Origin: Bacteroidales bacterium
Lineage (GTDB): Bacteria > Bacteroidota > Bacteroidia > Bacteroidales > UBA12077
Reading direction: 5' to 3'
Assembly (NCBI GenBank): GCA_013138975.1
Contig: WTBR01000040.1
Span: 1 to 64,000, forward strand
Length of the DNA: 64,000 bases
The stretch's first letter is position 1; each line of letters opens with the position of its first letter. Under the pieces are notes generated by a model. It was not told the DNA's origin. It made no database searches and saw only the letters and a program-made list of their open reading frames with translations. Of this stretch, positions 53,481 through 63,282 are shown piece by piece. The position numbers and the translations under genes were made by a program.

Positions 53481-54239
53481 TTGAACAAAGGAGAAAAAAT
53501 ATACTTTGCATCTGATTTGCATTTGGGGCTACCTGACAATAAGGAAAGCCTTAAAAGAGAAAAGTTATTTGTTAAATGGCTTGATGAAATAAAAGATGAT
53601 GCTAAAGAGATTTACCTTTTAGGCGATATCTTTGATTTCTGGTTTGAATACAAACGAACAATTCCAAAAGGATTTTCCAGGTTCTTGGGTAAACTTTGCG
53701 AAATTACAGATTCTGGTATTCCTGTTCATTTCTTTACAGGGAATCATGATATGTGGATTTTTGATTATCTACCTCAAGAAACAGGCGTTATTCTTCATAA
53801 GGAGCCGGTAATCAAAGAACTTTCAGGTAAGAAATTTTATTTAGCACATGGTGATGGCTTTGGCCCTGGTGATCCTTTTTATAAATTACTGAAGAAAATA
53901 TTTGCTAATCGATTTTTTCAATGGATTTTTGCACGTCTTCATCCTAATATAGGAATGTGGATAGCTAATTCATGGTCGACCCACAGTAGATACTCAAGAG
54001 AAACAAGGCCTTTTGAAGGTGAAGATAAAGAATGGCTAATACTCTATTCTAAAGAACTCTTAAAAAAAGAGCAATTCGACTTTATGATTTATGGACACAG
54101 GCATTTTCCTATGGACTTAAAATTAAATGAAACCTGTCGTTTTATAAATCTTGGTGACTGGTTAAGCCATTTTACTTATGCTGAGTTTAATGGGAATGAG
54201 GTGCTTTTAAAGAAATACACTAATAATGTAGATAAATAA
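53481..54239 (+). CDS. UDP-2,3-diacylglucosamine diphosphatase-like metallophosphoesterase
   Basis: A 252-residue calcineurin-like phosphoesterase of the LpxH type. Metal-binding motifs are SDLHLG (11-16), GDIFDFW, GNHDMW and GHRHFP in order. LpxH removes UMP from UDP-diacylglucosamine to form lipid X in lipid A synthesis; the enclosed lpxK gene at 19062 acts later in the same pathway. The start is a TTG at 53481, since no ATG or GTG fits upstream of the first motif. The 6-base gap to the previous stop suggests coupled translation. Confidence 0.9.
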   Translation: MNKGEKIYFASDLHLGLPDNKESLKREKLFVKWLDEIKDDAKEIYLLGDIFDFWFEYKRTIPKGFSRFLGKLCEITDSGIPVHFFTGNHDMWIFDYLPQETGVILHKEPVIKELSGKKFYLAHGDGFGPGDPFYKLLKKIFANRFFQWIFARLHPNIGMWIANSWSTHSRYSRETRPFEGEDKEWLILYSKELLKKEQFDFMIYGHRHFPMDLKLNETCRFINLGDWLSHFTYAEFNGNEVLLKKYTNNVDK

Positions 54240-54282
54240 GAATAAACATTTATTTTTGCCCATTGAAACGTCAAAACACACA

Positions 54283-54756
54283 ATGAAAATCATAAAATAT
54301 ATAATTCCTTTTCTCATTATTACGATAGTAACACTTTCATGTGGTGATGATATATGTATTTTAGAAACCGAGTCTTTTATGAGCTTGGAAATAAATGTTA
54401 CGGACACAACTCTAGTAGATAAAAAATATTTAGAAAATTTATCTATATACTCACCGGAGTGGTCGGATAGTATTCATTATTCAGAAGAAGGTAGTAGTTC
54501 TATAATAGATTTTCAATTATCTCCTCACAATTCAAACACAACTATTGTAATAACATCTGATAGTTCAGACTTGAAAGATACTGTTCAATTTTATCATCAA
54601 AACGAACTGTTTTTTTTATCGCCTGAATGCGGATTTATTCTCAATTATAAAATTGACAGTTTTTCTGTTACTAATAATTTAATTGATTCTATTTATCTTA
54701 AAACAGATAAAATAACAAATTATGTAAATGGACTTTTTGAAATATATATATTGTAG
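54283..54756 (+). CDS. DUF6452 family lipoprotein
   Basis: A 157-residue protein from ATG 54283; nine additional upstream codons from a TTG are not used because the lipoprotein signal (KIIKYIIPFLIITIVTLSCG, Cys18 after LTLSC) starts here. The mature part begins with DDICILETESFMSLEINV, then a beta-rich domain typical of the DUF6452 family. Its end overlaps the next gene by 29 bases. In Bacteroidota this gene is found beside DUF6048 genes, as here; function unknown, presumably at the outer membrane. Confidence 0.8.
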   Translation: MKIIKYIIPFLIITIVTLSCGDDICILETESFMSLEINVTDTTLVDKKYLENLSIYSPEWSDSIHYSEEGSSSIIDFQLSPHNSNTTIVITSDSSDLKDTVQFYHQNELFFLSPECGFILNYKIDSFSVTNNLIDSIYLKTDKITNYVNGLFEIYIL

Positions 54757-55414
54757 CCTCATCGTTTTTCTCTTTACAATCTTGTTTTCGTACGGACAAG
54801 ATGAAGAAATGTATGCTCCAGTTAAAGAAAAAGTACCATTAGAATTAAAAGGACTAAAATTTGGGTTAAATGTTGGGCGATTTTCTGATTATTTATTTAA
54901 ACCCGAACGTGTTTCCTATGAAACTTCATTTGATTTTAATTTAAACCATAAATACTTTGGTGTTTTTGAAGCAGGATACTCAGAGATTGAGTTAAAAAAA
55001 GACAATTACCATTATCTTTCTGATGGTTATTTTCTAAAATTAGGTATGGATTACAATATGCTTAAAAAATACCCCTCAGATTTTTTAGGTATTGGTATTC
55101 GTTTTGGCTGGGCAGATTTTAATCAATCTGCAAGTAATATTATTATTGATGCTAATCATTGGTCAGCATATACAACTTCAATTAATCCAGAATCTCTCAA
55201 TACATATTGGCTTGAAGCTTCATTTGGGATAAAAGGCGAAATTTTTAAAAATGTTTATTTTGGCTGGTCTGCACTTTTAAAAATAAGAGTTGCCGGAGGA
55301 AAAAATTTAAATGTTCAACCTTATGATATTCCTGGATATGGAAATTCTACAAAAGGAATTAATCTTGGAGCAAATTACTACATCTATTATCAAATTCCTT
55401 TTAACAGGAAATAA
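54728..55414 (+). CDS. DUF6048 family outer-membrane-associated protein
   Basis: A 228-residue protein with an N-terminal signal (LIVFLFTILFSYGQ; cleavage probably before Gln24) and a mature part rich in alternating aromatic and glycine strands (GLKFGLNVGRFSDYLFKP, YFGVFEAGYSEIELK, GIKGEIFKNVYFGWSALLKIR), consistent with a small outer-membrane beta-barrel. The start codon lies inside the preceding gene, which couples translation. DUF6048 has no assigned function. Confidence 0.8.
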   Translation: MDFLKYIYCSLIVFLFTILFSYGQDEEMYAPVKEKVPLELKGLKFGLNVGRFSDYLFKPERVSYETSFDFNLNHKYFGVFEAGYSEIELKKDNYHYLSDGYFLKLGMDYNMLKKYPSDFLGIGIRFGWADFNQSASNIIIDANHWSAYTTSINPESLNTYWLEASFGIKGEIFKNVYFGWSALLKIRVAGGKNLNVQPYDIPGYGNSTKGINLGANYYIYYQIPFNRK

Positions 55415-55554
55415 ACAATGTTTGTATCAGTTATAATACTGTTTATTATTCAAATTGTCATATTAGTGAAAAACAAATATATAACAACATTAACCATTTT
55501 AAATATTTAAAGGCACTTTCAGCGCACTTAAATATACAATTGGTATTATACGCG

Positions 55555-56550
55555 CTATTTTGAAGAAGAATTGGTATAATATGACTTTAATTTTTGCTGA
55601 AATACTTCTTTATTTACAAGATTAATCTGGTTTACAATTAAATCTATTTGATTAATTCTACCCAATCTTGTTTCAGGCGAAATAAATTTCTCGTCGGCAA
55701 AAACAATTTTATCTACCTGATATCCGGTTTCATTAAGGCTCATTGCTACTGCTGCATTAAAATTATCAAAAATAATTACCGAAGGTAGCTGATCTTCTGC
55801 ATAATCAACCATGGATTTAAGTACCATGGATTTTATATATTTAATTTGTATCTCACCCAAATAATTTGCACCAACTAAAATTTTTATCATATCAATTTTA
55901 GCCTTATCTCTTTTCCTATAATTAAAGTTCATTTGCTCATATTCAGACTGCTTTGTGCTTAAAAATAAATTGATGAACTCAGGGGGAACATCATTTAAAT
56001 GAGCCAAATTTTTATTTCCCTTTTTGATTTTATATTCTTTAATTGCCAATTTCTGATCAACAGGAACATAATATTTCCACTTTTTAGTTCTTTTATATGA
56101 TTCTGTCATTGGACTTGGCTTCCATTTACTTTCGGGTCGCTTCATTAAAGGAGCATCAATATCTAAATATGCAGTTTCCAAAGAATACAACAAACAATTA
56201 ACAAAATGAACCCAACCGCCACCAATGGAATTGTGTAAGGCACTCCATATTGTTTTATTCGAATTTGAAATATTTTCTTGATTTAAGCTATTTGTATCTA
56301 CTTCTGTTTGTTTCAGCTTATTAACAAAATCTGTTTCCAATCTTGTTGGTAAGTATGTAAATGATCTTGAGCCATCTTCCGCAACATCTGTATGATGTAA
56401 CTCTTTTATGTCTAAAATATAATTTGAGTCGTTTGCGAGTGTAATATGAATTTGAAAATCCTTATCCCATTGCATTTCTTCAATCCCCTGAGAATAAACA
56501 AACTGTAAATTTACTAAAAGAGATAAACAAATGATTATTAGCTTTTTCAT
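55555..56550 (-). CDS. Uncharacterised secreted protein
   Basis: A 331-residue protein that I do not recognise. It has a clear signal peptide (MKKLIIICLSLLVNLQFVYS, cleavage before Gln21) and no further hydrophobic segment. Features: a His-containing N-terminal segment (IKELHHTDVAEDGSRSF), a central GGGWVHFVNCLLYSLE and a helical Lys-rich middle (about 170-225), and an alternating C-terminal half (VIIFDNFNAAVAMSLNETGYQVDKIVFADE). It is probably periplasmic. Convergent with the DUF6048 gene and upstream of the mutase genes, with no operon partner. Confidence 0.7.
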   Translation of the reverse strand: MKKLIIICLSLLVNLQFVYSQGIEEMQWDKDFQIHITLANDSNYILDIKELHHTDVAEDGSRSFTYLPTRLETDFVNKLKQTEVDTNSLNQENISNSNKTIWSALHNSIGGGWVHFVNCLLYSLETAYLDIDAPLMKRPESKWKPSPMTESYKRTKKWKYYVPVDQKLAIKEYKIKKGNKNLAHLNDVPPEFINLFLSTKQSEYEQMNFNYRKRDKAKIDMIKILVGANYLGEIQIKYIKSMVLKSMVDYAEDQLPSVIIFDNFNAAVAMSLNETGYQVDKIVFADEKFISPETRLGRINQIDLIVNQINLVNKEVFQQKLKSYYTNSSSK

Positions 56551-56717
56551 GATTTTCAGGATTGAGTTTAATGATTTAAATTTACTGAAATTTTAATGCA
56601 AACTAGAAAAGATTAACAGAAATTTAAAAAAGCTTTTTGCTTTTTGCCTTTAGCTATTAAATAAATATTTGTTGCTAAAAGCTAAATGCCAATGGCTAAA
56701 AGCTGTATTATACAAAA

Positions 56718-56746
56718 AAAGGCCTAACATAAAATGTCAAGCCTTT
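56718..56746 (-). terminator. Terminator of the methylmalonyl-CoA mutase operon
   Basis: AAAGGC (56718-56723) pairs with GCCTTT (56741-56746), extended inside by wobble pairs; the minus transcript then reads U-rich. It sits 28 bases downstream of the large-subunit stop. Confidence 0.75.
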
Positions 56747-56773
56747 CAATTATAAGTTATCTAATATTAATGA

Positions 56774-58924
56774 TTAATCTTCATCGATCATTATCTCAAG
56801 CATCTTTATTGCTGCCAATGGAATTTGTGTTCCAGGACCAAATACTCCTGCAACTCCAGCATCGTATAAGAATTTATAATCTTGTGCGGGAATCACTCCT
56901 CCAACAATAATCATAATATCGTCGCGATCAAGCTTTTTCAATTCTTCCATAACCTGCGGAACCAATGTTTTATGCCCTGCAGCCAACGATGATACACCTA
57001 AAATATGAACATCATTTTCAACAGCTTGTTTCGCTGCTTCTGCTGGGGTTTGAAATAATGGCCCGATATCAACATCGAAACCTAAATCGGCGTAACCTGT
57101 TGCAACGACTTTTGCTCCACGATCATGTCCATCCTGACCCATTTTAGCTATCATAATACGTGGCTGACGTCCTTCTTTTATCGCGAATTTCGTAACCAGT
57201 TCTTTTGCTTTATTATAATTTACATCATCTTTTGATTCTGACATATATACTCCTGTTATTGATCTTATTACAGCTTTATATCTTCCTGCCGTTTTTTCGC
57301 AAGCATCAGAGATTTCACCTAAAGAAGCACGTTTTTTAGCTGCATCAACAGCTAATTCAAGTAAATTACCTTTACCTGTTGCAGCGCATTCTTCAATCAT
57401 TTTTAAAGCTGCTTGTGTTTCTTCTTCGTTTCTTTCTGCACGTAATTTAGCTAATCTTATTAATTGAGCTTCACGTACAGCTGTATTATCAACATCCAAG
57501 ATTTCAATTGGATCTTCTTTTTCTAATCTGAATTTGTTAACACCAAGGATAGTATCTTTACCTGTATCAATTCTTGCCTGTTTACGTGCAGCAGCTTCCT
57601 CGATACGCATTTTAGGAATACCTGTTTCAATAGCTTTAGCCATTCCTCCCAGTTCTTCAACTTCCTGAATTAAAGCCCAAGCTTTATCTGCAATTTCCTG
57701 AGTTAATTTCTCTACATAATAAGAACCTGCCCAAGGATCAACAGCTTTACAAATCTGTGTTTCTTCTTGAATATAAATCTGAGTATTTCTGGCAATACGA
57801 GCAGAAAATTCTGTTGGTAGTGCTATAGCCTCATCTAATGCATTTGTATGTAATGATTGTGTATGACCTAATGTAGCAGCCATTGCTTCCACACAAGTAC
57901 GAGCTACATTATTAAATGGATCTTGCTCGGTTAAACTCCAACCTGAAGTTTGTGAGTGTGTACGTAATGCCATCGATTTTGGATTCTTAGGATTAAATTG
58001 TTTTACCAATTTAGCCCAAAGCATACGTGCAGCACGCATTTTTGCAATTTCCATAAAGTGATTCATTCCAACACCCCAGAAGAACGATAATCGCGGTGCA
58101 AAAGTATCGATATCCATACCTGCATTAACACCTGTACGTAAATATTCTAAACCATCAGCTAAAGTATAAGCCAACTCAATATCAGCAGTTGCTCCGGCCT
58201 CTTGCATATGATAACCGGAAATACTAATTGAGTTAAACTTAGGCATATTATTTGAAGTGTACTCAAAAATATCAGCAATAATTTTCATTGAAAATTCCGG
58301 TGGATAAATATATGTATTACGCACCATGAATTCTTTCAAGATATCATTCTGAATTGTACCACTCAATTTGTCTAATGGAACTCCTTGTTCTAATCCTGCA
58401 ACAATGTAAAATGCCAATATAGGTAATACTGCACCATTCATTGTCATCGATACAGACATTTTATCTAAAGGTATCTGATCGAAAAGGATTTTCATATCCA
58501 AGATAGAATCAACTGCAACTCCAGCCTTCCCAACATCACCAACAACACGTTCATGATCTGAATCGTATCCACGGTGAGTAGCTAAGTCAAATGCTATAGA
58601 TAATCCTTTTTGTCCTGCAGCTAAATTTCTGCGGTAAAAAGCATTTGATTCTTCTGCAGTAGAAAATCCAGCATACTGACGAATAGTCCATGGACGCATT
58701 GCATACATTCCTGAATAAGGTCCTCGTAAAAAAGGCGCTAGTCCTGCAGCATAATTTAAATGCTCCATGCCTTCCAAATCTTCTTTGGAATATACATTCT
58801 TTACATCAATCTGTTCCGGAGTTTTCCAGTTGGCTTCAATGCCATTTTCTTTTTCCCAGTCTTGTACAGAAGTGTGTTTCGACTTGGGAAGATCTAAATT
58901 TATATTATTAAAATTTGGTTTCAT
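56774..58924 (-). CDS. mutB: Methylmalonyl-CoA mutase large (catalytic) subunit
   Basis: A 716-residue B12-dependent mutase that interconverts methylmalonyl-CoA and succinyl-CoA, in this phylum mostly for propionate production or use. The N-terminal CoA-binding TIM barrel has [31 protein letters not shown] and the [27 protein letters not shown] block; the C-terminal cobalamin domain carries the DxHxxG motif, [24 protein letters not shown] near residue 600. Downstream of the small subunit, 66 bases apart, in the same direction. Confidence 0.96.
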   Translation of the reverse strand: MKPNFNNINLDLPKSKHTSVQDWEKENGIEANWKTPEQIDVKNVYSKEDLEGMEHLNYAAGLAPFLRGPYSGMYAMRPWTIRQYAGFSTAEESNAFYRRNLAAGQKGLSIAFDLATHRGYDSDHERVVGDVGKAGVAVDSILDMKILFDQIPLDKMSVSMTMNGAVLPILAFYIVAGLEQGVPLDKLSGTIQNDILKEFMVRNTYIYPPEFSMKIIADIFEYTSNNMPKFNSISISGYHMQEAGATADIELAYTLADGLEYLRTGVNAGMDIDTFAPRLSFFWGVGMNHFMEIAKMRAARMLWAKLVKQFNPKNPKSMALRTHSQTSGWSLTEQDPFNNVARTCVEAMAATLGHTQSLHTNALDEAIALPTEFSARIARNTQIYIQEETQICKAVDPWAGSYYVEKLTQEIADKAWALIQEVEELGGMAKAIETGIPKMRIEEAAARKQARIDTGKDTILGVNKFRLEKEDPIEILDVDNTAVREAQLIRLAKLRAERNEEETQAALKMIEECAATGKGNLLELAVDAAKKRASLGEISDACEKTAGRYKAVIRSITGVYMSESKDDVNYNKAKELVTKFAIKEGRQPRIMIAKMGQDGHDRGAKVVATGYADLGFDVDIGPLFQTPAEAAKQAVENDVHILGVSSLAAGHKTLVPQVMEELKKLDRDDIMIIVGGVIPAQDYKFLYDAGVAGVFGPGTQIPLAAIKMLEIMIDED

Positions 58925-58990
58925 TTTTTTTGATTTTAGATAAATTGCATCAAGTTTTTATCATATTTCCTAAAACTTGAATCTTTATAT

Positions 58991-60856
58991 TTAAATTCCC
59001 AATTCGTTTTGAAATCCTTGTAATGTCTCAATTAAATTCGATTTCATATGTATGAAATGCTTAATTCCTTTAGCTTTTAATTCTTCAATACTTTTAGGAT
59101 AACCAGCAACTACTGTTATAACTTTTTCTCCTAATTTCTCAAGTACAGCGGGTGCAGCATCTGTGTATTCATCATCGGAACTACAAACTACAACAATATT
59201 AGCTTTTTGTTCCATTGCAGCTTTTATACCTTCATCAACAGATTTAAAACCAGCATTATCAATTACCTCAAACCCTGCACATGCAAAAAATCCAGAAGCA
59301 AATCCTGCTCGTGCTTTACGCATAGTTAAATCTCCAATGGTTAATAAGAATACTTTTGGAGTTATTGCTGCTTTTTCGCTCTTCATTCGCAGCGATTCCA
59401 TTTGCTCAGCACCTCTAAAAGGTTTAATTGGCTCAGCTAATGCATCATCTCGTTTACATGAACAACAACATTTTTCTGCAATTTCCACTTCAAGCTTTTC
59501 TAATGCATTTGGATATTGGTTTGTTCCTAATAAAATCTCGCGACGTGTTGCAATATTTAAATTTCGCTTATTTGCTGATTCTTTTACTTGCTCTTGAATA
59601 AATCCAGCTTTAAATGCCTCAACATATCCACCTTTTGATTCGATAGTTTGGAATAATTTCCAAGCATGTTCAGCAATTGAATGCGTTAAGTTCTCAATAT
59701 AATAAGAACCTCCCGCAGGATCAACAATTTTATTTATATATGATTCTTCTTTTAATAAGATTTGCGTGTTACGTGCAATACGATCTGAAAATACGGTTGC
59801 ACTTTCGAAAGCTTTATTAAATGGGGTAACAGTTAATGAATCAACTCCTGCAATAGTTGCTGACATTGATTCTGTTGTTCCACGTAACATATTCACGTAT
59901 GGATCATAAATTGTTTGGTTAAATTTAGATGTGATGGCATGAATATTCATTTTTGCCACCTCCAAATTATTTGGTTCGTAAGCTTCTACAATTTTAGCCC
60001 ATAACATTCGTGCTGCTCTGAATTTTGCTATTTCCATGAAATAGTTTGAGCTAACACCAAAATTAAATTTAATATTCTCAGCAATTGTATCTGTATCTAA
60101 TCCTTTTTCACTTAAAAGATTTAAATACTGATTACCCATTGCCAAAGCAAATGCTAATTCCTGAACGGTTGTGGCTCCGGCATTATTAAACATCTCGCCA
60201 TTAACACCAATAGTTCTGAACTTAGGAAGATCTTTTGCTTTTTCAATTAATTCTTTTGCAGTTTCAAAAACTTCATCCTTAGCTTTACAGAAATTACCGT
60301 TTAAAGAAAGATGTGCCATTGGATCGAATCCAACAGAACCTTTAATTTCTTTTTTATCGATATTTTCAGCTTCAATCTTTGCTTTTAAGAAATCAACAAA
60401 CGGATGTGCTGCTGAAGGATTAAGAATGTTTATCTCAATATCTTCAATGCTAATGTCCTTTACTAATATAGCAAATTCTTCATTTGAGAATTCTTCTTTA
60501 CAACACATGTCGAAACCTAAAGAATCAACGCCTTTCATAAGAACATCAAGTGCTTTTTTATTTGCTTCTGCAGCATCAGTTGCATCAATATCCTGACGAA
60601 CATACCAACAGTTGCACTTTGCACTATTTCCTCGAACATAAGGGAATTCTCCCGGAACATATTTAAGATGTTTCAGATTTTCTAGATGCTCAGCACGATA
60701 ATAAGGTTGTACACTGAAACCTTCGATAGTCCTCCATACCAATTTCTTTTGGTAATCAGCACCTTTCAGATCAACTAAGATCTTATCTTCCCACTCTTGT
60801 GTTGAGATAGGAGGAAATTCTTCGAACAATTTTGTTTGTTTTATTTTGTCTGCCAT
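58991..60856 (-). CDS. mutA: Methylmalonyl-CoA mutase small subunit
   Basis: A 621-residue partner of the large subunit. It keeps the barrel fold (NSAKCNCWYVRQDIDA, GVNGEMFNNAGATTVQELAFALAMG) but its C-terminal domain lacks the DxHxxG cobalamin motif (LTIGDLTMRKARAG instead), as in other MutA proteins, so it is structural. An unusual Cys-rich stretch KCCCSCKRDD lies near residues 461-470, between barrel and C-terminal domain. First gene of the two-gene operon; neither an epimerase gene nor meaB was recognised in the window. Confidence 0.95.
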   Translation of the reverse strand: MADKIKQTKLFEEFPPISTQEWEDKILVDLKGADYQKKLVWRTIEGFSVQPYYRAEHLENLKHLKYVPGEFPYVRGNSAKCNCWYVRQDIDATDAAEANKKALDVLMKGVDSLGFDMCCKEEFSNEEFAILVKDISIEDIEINILNPSAAHPFVDFLKAKIEAENIDKKEIKGSVGFDPMAHLSLNGNFCKAKDEVFETAKELIEKAKDLPKFRTIGVNGEMFNNAGATTVQELAFALAMGNQYLNLLSEKGLDTDTIAENIKFNFGVSSNYFMEIAKFRAARMLWAKIVEAYEPNNLEVAKMNIHAITSKFNQTIYDPYVNMLRGTTESMSATIAGVDSLTVTPFNKAFESATVFSDRIARNTQILLKEESYINKIVDPAGGSYYIENLTHSIAEHAWKLFQTIESKGGYVEAFKAGFIQEQVKESANKRNLNIATRREILLGTNQYPNALEKLEVEIAEKCCCSCKRDDALAEPIKPFRGAEQMESLRMKSEKAAITPKVFLLTIGDLTMRKARAGFASGFFACAGFEVIDNAGFKSVDEGIKAAMEQKANIVVVCSSDDEYTDAAPAVLEKLGEKVITVVAGYPKSIEELKAKGIKHFIHMKSNLIETLQGFQNELGI

Positions 60857-61223
60857 AACAAATTATAAATATTTAAAATATTGTGCAAAATTAGATCATT
60901 TCGCATTAAAAATCATGACTTTTAGCATGAAATACTATGCTATAGAATATAGAAATGTAGTATTGAGAATTTAGTATGTAGATGAAACAAAAATCCAAAT
61001 CATTTGTTTATTTTACTTTCTACCTTTTATTCGAAATAACCAATCATGTTTAATGTGTTAATTATTCAACTGCATATTTTCAATTATAGTTGAAAAATCA
61101 GTTAATAGTTCAAAGTATGAGATTTAGCTGCGTTTCTATATTTTCTTATATCGGAAGTTAATGATGAGAAAATGTCATAAAATTGCTACAAAACTTATGT
61201 TTTATAGCTCTACACATGCTTTT
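60857..61223. other. Intergenic region upstream of the mutase operon
   Basis: 367 bases between the mutA start and the stop of the DUF6624 gene. Only a weak 7-base inverted repeat (TTCAACT 61065-61071 / AGTTGAA 61088-61094) was noted. No gene or clear promoter match found. Confidence 0.5.
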
Positions 61224-62192
61224 CTATTTATCATCAATTTTAGCTATTCTTTCTTTATGTTTTTCAATATCCCATTCAATATTCCAGTGTTTTGCATATT
61301 CTTCAATTGAAAGATGTAAACCAACCTCTTTACGTCTTTGATTAACATTTTCGGGCTTAATTAATGGTAAAACAAAATATTTCCCATCTTCGTCCCTCCC
61401 AATTTGACTTCCATAAATTTGTCTTTCTCCTTGTCTCAAAGATACTCTATCTTCAAGTAATGCTAATTTATTTGATTGAGCATTCCCTTTTCCAACAGCT
61501 TCTCGCATCATAGGAAGATATTTTAACTGAGTCTCAAGATCTGAATGTTGGATAACCAAGAATAAGGTGTTATTTCCTTGTTTACCTATGATGTCTGCCC
61601 CTAACCATCCTTTTTCATCAAGTATTTTTTTAATTTGAACAAGATTGATAGAATCTTTTTCTCCTATTGTTTTCCAATGAGCTTTCATTTCATCGGAATC
61701 TCTACCATATTTTTCTTCTACATTGCTTACTTTTATTCTTATACCTTGGTCTTCTTGGTAGATGGTGTCTAAAAGTGCAATGAGTGGCTTGTCAAAATTT
61801 GCTTCTGCTTTTTCTTTATTTTCTTTTACTAAATTGAGAACTTCATTCCAGCGTGTATCCGCATACAATATTAACAAATCGGTATCAGTTGTTATATGTC
61901 TAAAATTTGTAAAATTCCCGATTTGGGAAATCAGGAATAATTGAACGAATGAAGAATCAATTTCTTTAGCTAAAGCCCAAGAACAAGCTGCATTATATCT
62001 GTCAGTTGTACCTGCTTTAACATTAAAGGCAACAAATGCTTCTGAATATTTTTGACCAGATTTTAAGTATTCATTATTCTCATAAAACTTTTCAGCTTCT
62101 GCTACTAATAAAGAATACTTTTCTTGATCTTGTCCATATATTAAGTTAAAAACTAAAAGTCCAAATAACGCTAAAATAGTTTTTTTAATCAT
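61224..62192 (-). CDS. DUF6624 domain secreted protein
   Basis: A 322-residue protein with a signal peptide (KKTILALFGLLVFNLIYG, cleavage before Gln21). The first part contains TPR-like helices (LLVAEAEKFYENNEYLKSGQKYSEAF, YNAACSWALAKEIDSSF). The second part, from about residue 140, has the DUF6624 pattern: DEKGWLGADIIGKQGNNTLFLVIQHSD, then LYMLEDRVSLRQGERQIYGSQIG-type and EEYAKHWNIEW. DUF6624 is common in Bacteroidota with no known function. Monocistronic. Confidence 0.8.
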   Translation of the reverse strand: MIKKTILALFGLLVFNLIYGQDQEKYSLLVAEAEKFYENNEYLKSGQKYSEAFVAFNVKAGTTDRYNAACSWALAKEIDSSFVQLFLISQIGNFTNFRHITTDTDLLILYADTRWNEVLNLVKENKEKAEANFDKPLIALLDTIYQEDQGIRIKVSNVEEKYGRDSDEMKAHWKTIGEKDSINLVQIKKILDEKGWLGADIIGKQGNNTLFLVIQHSDLETQLKYLPMMREAVGKGNAQSNKLALLEDRVSLRQGERQIYGSQIGRDEDGKYFVLPLIKPENVNQRRKEVGLHLSIEEYAKHWNIEWDIEKHKERIAKIDDK

Positions 62193-62335
62193 TGTCTTTG
62201 TTGTAAAAAGTGTATTAACGGTATATAAGTAAAGATCTCCAAAAATTCTTTAACATCATATATAATTTTACTCTTTGTCTAATATACTTACATTTAATTT
62301 TAGTTCATTAAAAATCATACTCAATATGATCTAAA

Positions 62336-63001
62336 TCAACCCTTTTCTGAAATGTCTTTAAGTTCATTTAATTTTTCAATTGTGATATCTTTACCCTTAA
62401 TTTTAATAATGCCTTCCTTTTCAAATTCTTTTAAAAACTTAATGGCACTTTCGGCAGTAATGGAGGCAAAATTTGCAATATCTTGCCTGCTTAGGTATTG
62501 AAAAATTTGTTCGTCAAGAAATTCTTTTGCTGAAAGATATAGTAAAGCCGTTGCCAGTTTTCCTCTCATTTGTTTGTGCGAAATACTGGAAATTATATTT
62601 AATAAATGTTTTTCATTCTTGAAATTGCTCGAGGTAATTTTCATTGCAAATTCATTATTATCATACAAAACTTGTTTCAAGCCTTCTTTATCAATCATGC
62701 ATATTTCAGAATCTTTTAACGCAAGGCTTGAGTATGTATACGAATCTTCTCCAAATACCGATGAAAATGCCAAAAGATCACCGGGTTTGGCTACCCTGAT
62801 ATTTATTTGTTTATTATGACCGGTTTGTAAATACAACTTTACTAAGCCTGTTTGCACAAACATTACGTATGGAGCAAATGCTCCCTGTTTAAAAATATTC
62901 TCCCCTTTTTGATAAACCAATTGCTTTTTTTTATGTCGCAAAAGCTCCTGGTTACTGGCAGATAATTGATGTAATTGACTCAAATCCATTTTATCGGTCA
63001 T
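62336..63001 (-). CDS. Crp/Fnr family transcriptional regulator
   Basis: A 221-residue protein with an N-terminal cyclic-nucleotide-binding-like beta roll (about 20-130: QKGENIFKQGAFAPYVMFVQTGLVKLYLQTG, then RVAKPGDLLAFSSVFGEDSYTYSSLAL) and a C-terminal winged HTH (about 150-215: YLSRQDIANFASITAESAIKFLKEFEKEGII). The Fe-S cysteines of FNR are absent, so its signal is unknown; a cAMP-contact Arg-Ser pair is not evident. Many family members control stress or respiration genes. Confidence 0.9.
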   Translation of the reverse strand: MTDKMDLSQLHQLSASNQELLRHKKKQLVYQKGENIFKQGAFAPYVMFVQTGLVKLYLQTGHNKQINIRVAKPGDLLAFSSVFGEDSYTYSSLALKDSEICMIDKEGLKQVLYDNNEFAMKITSSNFKNEKHLLNIISSISHKQMRGKLATALLYLSAKEFLDEQIFQYLSRQDIANFASITAESAIKFLKEFEKEGIIKIKGKDITIEKLNELKDISEKG

Positions 63002-63095
63002 ATCTATTATTTGATATCATTTTTAAAATCACAAAGTTAATACTTGCTTGTGATTATTTTTAGTAATTTTATATCTCATTTTAATTGGTCTCTGT

Positions 63096-63201
63096 AAGAA
63101 AACGCCAAATACTTCGTTACTCTCGTTTTGAAAACAGTCATTCACAAAAGTGAACTCCTTGATTTTCAAAACTTCGAAAGCCTCGTCTTTGACGCTTTCT
63201 T
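63096..63201. repeat. Imperfect foldback repeat of 106 bases
   Basis: AAGAAAACGCCAAATA near 63096 faces TTTGACGCTTTCTT near 63201; the two halves are complementary at most positions down to a perfect tip TTCAC AAAA GTGAA (63141-63154). It lies in the 281-base gap before the CPBP gene, and the form is that of a dispersed intergenic repeat. Confidence 0.65.
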
Positions 63202-63282
63202 ATCAAAGACTTTAAAAATAAGTAGATTTCTGGCAGGTACTAATTAAAATCAATTTATCAAAAACTTCTAAGCAAAAACAAA

